Source: Rhizobium sp. Root1220 (GTDB lineage Bacteria > Pseudomonadota > Alphaproteobacteria > Rhizobiales > Rhizobiaceae). From it: a DNA stretch of 64,000 bases. A model generated the notes under the pieces. It had not been told where the DNA came from and did not search any database. It saw nothing but the letters and a program-made list of their open reading frames with translations. Location: contig NZ_LMDG01000033.1 in assembly GCF_001426265.1 (NCBI RefSeq), positions 1-64,000 of the forward strand. The letters run 5' to 3'. This document shows positions 24,801 to 33,300 of the stretch, in pieces. The translations under genes and the position numbers were made by a program. Every line of letters begins with the position of its first letter. The stretch's first letter is position 1.

Positions 24801-26243
24801 CTATTGCTGTCGAATCGGCGCCAGGAGGTCCAGCGGCATACCGGGCTTCTGGTGGGAATCAAGCTCGACATATCCGGGATTCGCGACGCTCGCCGGGACA
24901 CCAAAATCCTGCCGCGCATATTCTTTCGCCTGTTCGACCGGCTTCAATTTCATCGTCTGAAGCAGGTTGCCGGAGGCTGCGAGTATCTTGTACTCGGCAA
25001 ACTGCGACGCAAGGCGAGCGGTGTCAGCGAGAACCTTCGTGTTGAATTTGGTGTTTTGCGCATCGAGCACATCGAGCAGCGAACGCTGGCCGACCTTGAA
25101 CTGCTCCTTGTATGAGGAAACGAGCCTGTCGTTGATCGACGCCTGCTCGCTGAGGATCTTGGCAAGATCGCCGCGGCTCATGCGCTCGTTCCACGCGGAC
25201 CGGACCGATTGCTCTACCTCGCGATGGACTTGCGCCAGCGAGTAGCGTTGCTCGTCGGCACGGCGGATCTGCTCCTGTTCGCGTGCGACATCGATGCCGC
25301 CGCGATACAGATTCCAGCGGGCGACGACGCGCATCTCGTAGTCGTTGGTGTTGCCCTCATCGCCATCGATATCGTCACCGACGCGAGCCGTACCTTCGAG
25401 GTTGACCTTCGGAAGGTAGTTGGCGCGCGAACCGCGCACGCCGGCATCGGCGGCATCGATATCCGCATTGGCGGAATAAATGCGCGGGCTGTTCTTGGCG
25501 GCGATGAAAACGGCGTCGTTGAGGGTCCGCGGCACATACTTGCCGACGGACGGAGGCGTCTGAGCATTGGTGATCGGCTCACCTACGGCCTGAAGAAAGC
25601 GGATCTTCGTCTGCTCCAGCTCTTCCGTCGCCTCGCGCAGGCGAGCCTTGGCCGCCTGAAGGCGCTCACTGCCCTGCAAGCGGTCGGCATCGGTCAGCGC
25701 GCCACCCTTGATGCTCTCATCGATATCGCCAAGCATGCCCGTGTGGAAGGCGACGTTCTGCTTGGCCGCGCCGACGATCTGGTTCTGCAGGATGTATTCC
25801 AGGTAATCCTGCGTCACTTCGAGGGCGAGCGACTCAGAGCGCTCGAGGACGCGAAACGACGCACCGTCGACCCGTGACGCCTGCTGATCGACCTGCGACT
25901 TGCGGCTACCGCCGTCAAACAACGTCTGCGAGACTGTCAGGCCGACATCCCCCGGCGTCAAATAATCGTGGTCATCGCGCAAAGAACTGGAACTCGCATT
26001 CGACAGCCTGCGCCTGCCGATCCCTGCCTCAAGATCAACCGAGGGCAAGTATAAACCGCGCGCCTGGCGCAATTCGAACTCGACCGCTTCACGATCCTTG
26101 GCAGCCTGCAAGATCTGCGGGTTGGTCTTCATCGTTTTTTCGATTGCCTGCTGCAACGACATCGCACTGGCATCAGCATAAAACGTAAAACTTAAAGCAA
26201 CGGTCGCAGACAATGCTGCAAAAATTCTTTTGCCTCTAAACAA
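24801..26243 (-). CDS. TolC-family outer membrane channel (LapE-like)
   Basis: 480 aa. There is a signal peptide (residues 1-27, ending ADASA), then two tandem TolC repeats, each with long helices (SLQQAIEKTMKTNPQILQAAKDREA and TLNDAVFIAAKNSPRIYSANADIDA). TolC trimers form the outer-membrane exit. It is the first gene of the operon. Its promoter should lie in the 236 bases shared with the divergent degenerate-GGDEF gene. Confidence 0.92.
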   Translation of the reverse strand: MFRGKRIFAALSATVALSFTFYADASAMSLQQAIEKTMKTNPQILQAAKDREAVEFELRQARGLYLPSVDLEAGIGRRRLSNASSSSLRDDHDYLTPGDVGLTVSQTLFDGGSRKSQVDQQASRVDGASFRVLERSESLALEVTQDYLEYILQNQIVGAAKQNVAFHTGMLGDIDESIKGGALTDADRLQGSERLQAAKARLREATEELEQTKIRFLQAVGEPITNAQTPPSVGKYVPRTLNDAVFIAAKNSPRIYSANADIDAADAGVRGSRANYLPKVNLEGTARVGDDIDGDEGNTNDYEMRVVARWNLYRGGIDVAREQEQIRRADEQRYSLAQVHREVEQSVRSAWNERMSRGDLAKILSEQASINDRLVSSYKEQFKVGQRSLLDVLDAQNTKFNTKVLADTARLASQFAEYKILAASGNLLQTMKLKPVEQAKEYARQDFGVPASVANPGYVELDSHQKPGMPLDLLAPIRQQ

Positions 26244-26479
26244 GATCGATGCCCCTCAACATCCAAGATTCACACGGTGTACCCGTATACCGAATATTTT
26301 TCTTCGGGGAACAAGTAACACCAATCTTTCCACATTCCAATTATGGCACGGAGCATTCCTGCCAAGACAGTTAATCCCCGTGGATAACTGCCTAAAGCAA
26401 GAATTTTACAGGATTTTTTAACCGGGGGTTTCCCTGGACCTGCTTATCTGACGTTACTTTCAAACGGACATAAACCGCG

Positions 26480-27241
26480 ATGAATTTCGGCCAGCGTTAC
26501 TCTTCCGCCACAATCATTTCAGCTCTTCGGATCGCCACGTTCGGTGCGTTCTGCTACGCGGCGGCATCCGTCGGCGTTTTACTTATCTTAAACCTTCTTG
26601 TGCCGGATCGACCATTTTTGGTCGGATTTGCCGGCGCAAGTCTAATTTCCCTTTTTGTTGCATTTCCGCTTCTAATGCTCCTGCAGGTCAAGGTCGGCGA
26701 ACTCCGAAAACTGCAGGAGACCGTTAACTATACCGCGCGCCACGACAGCGTTACCAACACCCTGAACGGCGCTGCGTTCGCTGCGGCGGTCGAACACTAC
26801 ATCGAGCGTCGCAGGCGGATCGCCACCGATGCAGGCGGCGTCATGATCGCTGTCGTCATCGACACGCTTGACGACATCGGCCGCCGCTACGGGCCGCAAT
26901 GGGCCGATACGGTGATGCAATCGCTCGCGTCGATCATCCAGTCCTCGGTCAGAAGCGGCGACCTCGTCGCCCGCCTTGCCACCAACGAACTTGGCGTCTT
27001 CCTGCCGGGAGCGACGGTCGAGAACGCCCAGGACGTCGGCACCCGTATCCGCCGACGCGTCGCCGATGCCTCCTTCGCGACCGAGGGGGCACCCCTCTCG
27101 ATCGGCATCCGACTTGGCGGTGCTGTGTTCGAGGGACCAACCGATTTCAATCACATCCGCCAGCTGGCTGACGAAATGGCCTTCGAGCGCGGCGGCGAGG
27201 CCGACGAACCCATACCGATCCGCCGTCTGCCGGCAGCGTAG
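26480..27241 (+). CDS. Membrane protein with a degenerate GGDEF domain
   Basis: 253 aa. There are two N-terminal membrane helices (residues about 20-40 and 48-68) and a GGDEF-fold domain (RHDSVTNTLNGAAFAAAVEHYIERRR, then AVVIDTLDDIGRRYG). The signature is ATNEL in place of GGDEF, so it should not make c-di-GMP. It may sense a nucleotide or act as a protein partner. It sits between the exporter operon and the adhesin, so it may regulate adhesion, perhaps in place of LapD, but no EAL domain or periplasmic sensor loop is present. This is inference. Confidence 0.8.
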   Translation: MNFGQRYSSATIISALRIATFGAFCYAAASVGVLLILNLLVPDRPFLVGFAGASLISLFVAFPLLMLLQVKVGELRKLQETVNYTARHDSVTNTLNGAAFAAAVEHYIERRRRIATDAGGVMIAVVIDTLDDIGRRYGPQWADTVMQSLASIIQSSVRSGDLVARLATNELGVFLPGATVENAQDVGTRIRRRVADASFATEGAPLSIGIRLGGAVFEGPTDFNHIRQLADEMAFERGGEADEPIPIRRLPAA

Positions 27242-27256
27242 CCGAAAGGCAACAAA

Positions 27257-27280
27257 AAGCCGCCCGTCTCCGGGCGGCTT
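27257..27280. terminator. Bidirectional terminator between GGDEF-like gene and adhesin
   Basis: Perfect 10-bp stem AAGCCGCCCG / CGGGCGGCTT with loop TCTC. On the minus strand it is followed by a TTTTTGTT run, so it ends the adhesin transcript; it can also serve the plus-strand gene. Confidence 0.85.
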
Positions 27281-27302
27281 CGTTTCGTTGTGGCCACCTC
27301 GA

Positions 27303-30300
27303 TCAGGCGTTGTGCGAGTTGATCGTGTGATCCTGATCGTGGAACAGAATCTTGATCGCCTGGCCCGCATCCACGTGTTCAAGCGTGGCCACGGCGTGCG
27401 TGTCCGTTGCACTCGTCGTGATCGACAGCGTCGTCGTGTTGCCGGTCGTCGTCGCGGTAAGCTTCGAAAGCGCATCCGCACCGGACATGCCCGGCTGCTG
27501 CGCGATCAGCGCATCGAGCAGGCTCGAAACATCGAGCTTGTCGCTGCTGTCTCCAGTCGCCTTGTAATCGGTGATGATGTCTGCGGGATCGAGCTGGCTC
27601 AACGCCGAGGCGTCGATGAAGAACGTGTCGTGGCCATCGCCGCCGGTCAGGGTGTTTTGGCCCGCACCGCCGTAGAGGTAGTTTTCTCCCGAATTGCCCT
27701 GCAGGGTGTCATTGAAGTCAGTCCCGATGACACCTTCTATGCCAGAGTAGACTGTTGTCCCGAACTGGGTCGAGATCGACCCACTACCCGACGAAAGGGC
27801 TACGTTTACTCCAGAACCGAAAGCTGAGAAATCCAGCAGGTCGATGCCGCCATCCCCGTCTACAAGGTTGGTCGCAGTTGTACCGAGAACGAAGTGGTCG
27901 TTGCCACTTCCACCATGCATCTCGTTTGTCGCGTTCGAGCCGCCAACAAGCAAATCATCGCCGCTACCGCCCCACATGACGTTTGTGGCAGACTTGCCGC
28001 CGACAAGCAGATCATCGCCGCCGCCGCCCCACATGGTATTTGTGGCAGAGTTGCCGCCGATAAGCAGATCGTTGCCGTCTGTAAGAGATTCAGTCTGGCC
28101 GTCGCCGTAGAGTACGTTGGTCGAGCTACTTCCACCTATCAAGACATCATCGCCGCCCTTGGCGATAAGGCTGTAGGTATTGTTGCCGGCGGCGACGAAG
28201 AAGTCATCGTGGTCGGTAGCAACGAACGCGCTCTTTCCGGTCACAGCCACATCGGCGGTGACCGGCGCATTTACGCCGTCGCTTACCATATAGTGGAAAC
28301 CGGGTACCGACGCCTGGATAACATAGTTCACGTGATCGCTCCCCTGGGCGTAGCTCACATGCGGCTGATTTCCCGGCAGCGCGAATTTAAGCGCACTGCC
28401 TTCCGCATCATGCGCATGCCACAGCAGTGCGGCTACAGGGATGTCGATGTTGCTTTTGGCGTCGGTGAGAATTGTGACATTCTCGACGGTCGGGGCTGCA
28501 TTCGGGATGGTCACATCCAGATGGAACGGCTGAGAAACAGGCACCGATCCATCCTGGTTACCGTCCTCGACCTTGATATCGAACCCGGCGGAGTTACCAG
28601 CCGAATTGTCGTGGGCGAAGGTAACGATACCGGCGAGCAGATCTGCTGAGGTGAACGACGTCGCCGCGGCCCCTCCGACCTGGATGGTGCCATGCTGCTG
28701 GTTCGAGACCAGGAAGGTGACCACCGTGTTGTCCGGATCCGTGAAGAACACGTCCGACTTCGTGAGCACGTAGCTGTGGCCTTTTTCGACGCTTGCCGTC
28801 AGATCGCCGGCAAGGACAGGAGCATCATTGATCGGATTGACGTGGATCGTCGCATGTTGCGTGGTGCTCTTGTCGCCATCGCTGACGGTGATGTCTATCA
28901 CGCGGTCGGTGTGTGACGACGGATTGTCGCTGGTGTTGTTGTAGACGAGACCGCGCAGGATGCTTTCGTAGGTCGATACCGACGCATTGCCCGTTACCGA
29001 GACCACGCCGTTGTCACCGATACTCACCGTGAGATGGTAGAGCGCTGCGAGCGCCAGCGCGTTGCTGTTGAGATAAAGCGTATCGGCGGCGCCGTCTGGC
29101 CGGTTTGTCAGCGTAGCCGTCAGTGACTGCAGGTCGCTGCTGTCCACATCGCTGAGCTTGGCGTAGTCGGCAAACCACATCGGCGTCTGCTCGTGGACAC
29201 CCATCTGCAGATCGTTGCCAGTCGCGCCTGCACGGCTGTCAAGGTCAAGCACCGGAGCGTCGTTGACCGGCGTGACGTTGATCGAGAAAGATCCCGTATC
29301 CGTGAGCCCGGTCGGCCCGCCAATGCCGCCATGGTCGTCCAGCGTATACTGGACGTTGACCGTGCCGTTGTAGTCGTGGTCCGGCGTGAAGGCGATCCCG
29401 TTCAGGTTGCCGGGGTTGTGGTTGTCGCCACGCAGCAGGCTGTTGAGGATGGCGTAGGCGTCCCGCGAATTGTTCGAGTCCGCGGTGGTGGTGATCGAGA
29501 TCGTGTGCCCGTCGTCGGACGTGACGATATTGAAGCCGCCGCTGAGACCATATTGAGAAGCGGTGAAGGTGCCGCCGGCGTCGACATGCAGCGTCAGTGT
29601 TACTGTCTGCACCGTACCATAGGGCTGGTCCGGATCGGAGGAGACCCAATTCTTCGCGCCGGTTTCTGCGAAATAGAGCCGGGTGTCTTCGGCGATCGTC
29701 AGCCCCGTCGTCTGGCCGAGAGCAAGATGCGGAGCATCGTTTTCGGGCGTGACGTTGACGGTGATCGTCTGGACGGCCGAAGCGCTTGCCGGCAGGCCGT
29801 CATCACCCCTGTCATTGTAGGACAGGGTGATGATCGCCTGACCGTTGAAGTTGGCGTCCGGGTTGAAGGTGATGCCGGTGCCGTGATCGGAGTCGGTCAG
29901 CTGGTCGATCGGGCCGTTCTTGCCCGCTGCGCCTTCGACCACGATCGAATGGCCGGTGTAGGAGCCGTGGCCGCCCTCGCTGACGGCAACGCCATCGACG
30001 GAGAGGATCTTGAGGCCCGGATACTGCGCCAGGTTGACCGTGACGACACCATGGGTCGATGCGATCGTCAGCTGGCCAAGCGTGCCGCCCTGTGCGCCGC
30101 TGTCGTCGTCCAGGTCCTCGAAGGTGATCTTCGTGTCGCCAACGCTTTGCGGCGTGAAGGCGAAGGCATGGTCTTCGCCAGTGGTCACCGAGAAGTCCTT
30201 GTAGGCCGTCGGCGCGTCGTTGGTGCCCGTGACGTTGACGGTGATGCCGAGCGGTGCGCTGAGGCCGCCATCGGCGTCCTCGACGACGATGGCGATGTGA

Positions 30301-33300
30301 TGCGTCTCGCTCGCGGCCGTATGCTCGCCCGTGTGGAAGATGATCTTCTGCAAGATCGCCTTCACCTCGGCTTCGGTCATCATGTGGCCGTCAGCCGCGG
30401 TGATGATCAGCGTGTTCGAAGACTTCTCGCTCTGGGTAATGGTGATCTCACCATTGTTGAGCTTCAGTCCGCCTTGGTCCGACTGGCGTATGAAGAGCCG
30501 GTCGCCTTCGTCTGCAGTGACCGTCACCGACTTGTAGCCAGCATTGTGGACGTCGGCGTCGGAGACTGTAAAGCCGTTCGCCGCAGAGAAGATCTTGTAG
30601 CCGTCGAGCTTGCCGATGTTCGAGCCGTTGGGCTCGACATAGTTCGCCGTGGTGACCGCCGCCGCGACAACCGGTGCATCGTTGGAGCCATGAACAGTGA
30701 TCGTCACCTGCTGGGTCGCAGTCGCGCCGTATTCGTCGGTGACCGTTGCCGTGTAGGTTTCCGTCGCGGTTTCGCCGGCGCCGAGGCCCTGCGTTCCCGC
30801 ACGGCTGTCGTCGAGCTGATAGATCCACTTGCCGGTCGACGCATCGATCGACATTGCGCCGTAGGTGTTCGAGCCGCTGATCGACCAGGTGAGCGTGTGG
30901 TTCAGGTCGACATCGGTGGCGGTGAACTGGCCATGTGCGGTCGAAACGTAACCGTGCTGCTGGTCCCAGGTGCGAACATCACTGTCCGAACCCTCGGTAC
31001 CGGAGTGGTACGGGCGATCGAGCAGGCTGGCATCCGCCGCCGTGACCTGTGCCTTGTACTGGTCGAACAGGGTGGCATCGCTGCCGTAGCGTTGTGTAAG
31101 TGCATAGGTCGTCAGGTTGCCGAGCAGGTTGTCGTGCAGCGACTGCAGGCGGTCCGGAAGCGTGTCGGCGTCGGCGCCGTCGGCCGCATACTTGGCGATG
31201 ATGTCCGTCAGCGGCGCGCCGCCGTCCTTCAGGTACTGGACGTAGGCGAGACCCAACTGGGTGAAGCCCTGGTTGATGTTGATCTGGTTTGCACCGGCGG
31301 ATGTGTAGCTATCGTCGAGCGCGTTCCAGAGAACGGTGATCGCCGTCGCCCGGTCGGCAAGCGCATCGCCGCCGGCCGGAAGGTCGTGACCGATCCCATG
31401 CAGAGCGGCATTGAAATTGGCTGCCGTCGGAGCCGTGGCAATCAGCGCGATTGCTGCCGTCGTCGCAGTCGAGAGCGCAACATGTGCACTCAGCCCGCCG
31501 CCGCTGCCGGCATCGGAGATGCCGGTCAGATCACCAGCTTCCGTCACCGAAGCGCTCACCGGAGCGCTGGTGATGACAGGGGCATCGTTCGTGCCGGTCA
31601 GCTTGACCTGAACGACGTGCGTGTCGACTCCGCCGTGGCTGTCGGTTACCTGCACGGTGTAGCTGATGATCGATTGCCAGCCCTTCGGCAGGAAGTTGAA
31701 CGCCTCGGTGCCGGAGTTGAATTTCCAGTGGATATCCCCGGCATGCGCACCACCGCTGATGACCGCGCCGCTATCGACGCTGAAGAAGCCCTTCAACTGA
31801 TCGGCTGTGAAACGGCTCTCGATGTTCGAACCGGTCGCAGAAACGCCGGTGACCGAAACCGCGACCACGTCGTTGTTGTCGACGTCGGAGACGCTCAGCG
31901 TGCCGTCAGCCGAGAGGCCGGCATTGCCTTCCGTCAATGAGACGAAGTCACGATCGCCGCCTTCCAGCGAGATGACCGGCGCGTCGTTGCTGCCGTGGAT
32001 CGTAAGCGTGATCTGCTGCGTGCCCGTGGCGCCATGCTCGTCGGTCACGGTGGCGGTGAAGATCTGCTGGACCGTTTCGCCTTCGTTCAAGCCCTGCGTT
32101 GCCGCAGCACCGTCAATGAGGAGGTAAACCCACTTGCCGGTCGCGGGATCGATGGAAATCGTGCCGTAGGTGTTCGGCCCGGCAATCGACCAGGTAAGAT
32201 GAGCATCGTGATCGACGTCCGTCGCGACGAGCTGGCCACCGGCAACCGGCACTAGGCCGTGCTGCTGATCCCAGGCAAGGGCATTGTTCGTCACGCCTTC
32301 GTTGCCACTGTAGATCGGGCGGGTCAGGAGACCATCCAGATGATTGGCATGCAGCAGATCGAGGATCGCCTGATAGACGCCTGGAACCGGGTTCGCATTG
32401 GAACCCTGGCCAGCGCCGAGCAGCTTGTCGATCAGCGATGCACCGTCGAGGTTGCCGAGCAGGTTGTCGTGCAGCGACTGCAGGCGATCTGGAGCGCTTC
32501 CGGCATCGACGCCATCCGGCGTGTACTTGGCGACGACGTCGAGCAGCGGCTTGCCGCCGGCCTCCAAATACTTCGCATACTCAATCCCGAGCCGCGCCGA
32601 CATCTCGTTCAGCACGTTGTTGTAGTAGCTGCCATGATCGTCGACGTAGTCCCAGACGGTGGCGATGGCATCGGCCACGCTGGCCTTGGGGCCGATCTGC
32701 TGCTGCACTTGCGCCAGCAGACCTTGCATATCGACGCCGCTCACCAGCTTGGTCGCAAGGAAGCCGTCGATATTGACGGTCGGCTCGAAGCGGTGATCGG
32801 CCGCCATGTCCGCGCCGACCGCATCGAGGTTGCCCTTCTCGAAGACATCCGCAGAGATCTGCGAGTCGCCGTTGATCACAGGCGCGTCGTTGGTGCCGAA
32901 GACGACAACCGTGACGGTCGTGGTATCCGTGCCGCCATGGCCGTCCGAAAGCGTGACGCCATAGGTCAGCGTCAGCTTCTCGCCCTTGGCAAGGTGGTCG
33001 AACGTGTTGTCCGGCGCCTTGAACGTCCAGTCGATCGTGCCGGTCGCAGAACCGGCGGCTTCCGATACCGAAACGCTCAGGAACTTGCTGTAATCCGGCG
33101 CGGCATTGCCCGTCGCACCCGTCGCAAGCACACCCGTCACCGAAGCCGTATGGCCATCGCTCAGGTCAACGTCGGCAAAGCCGATCTTGCCGGAGGTCGT
33201 ATCGTTCGACGTGTCGCCCGTATGGCCAGCCTGCTCGACCACAAAGCCGCCGCCCGGAAGGCCGATCACCGGACTATCGTTGGTGCCGGTCACCACGACG

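Noticed and set aside
27845..28085. Regular repeats that could look like a CRISPR array
   Set aside because: The 57-bp period is in frame and encodes a conserved 19-residue protein repeat; there are no unique spacers of constant length.
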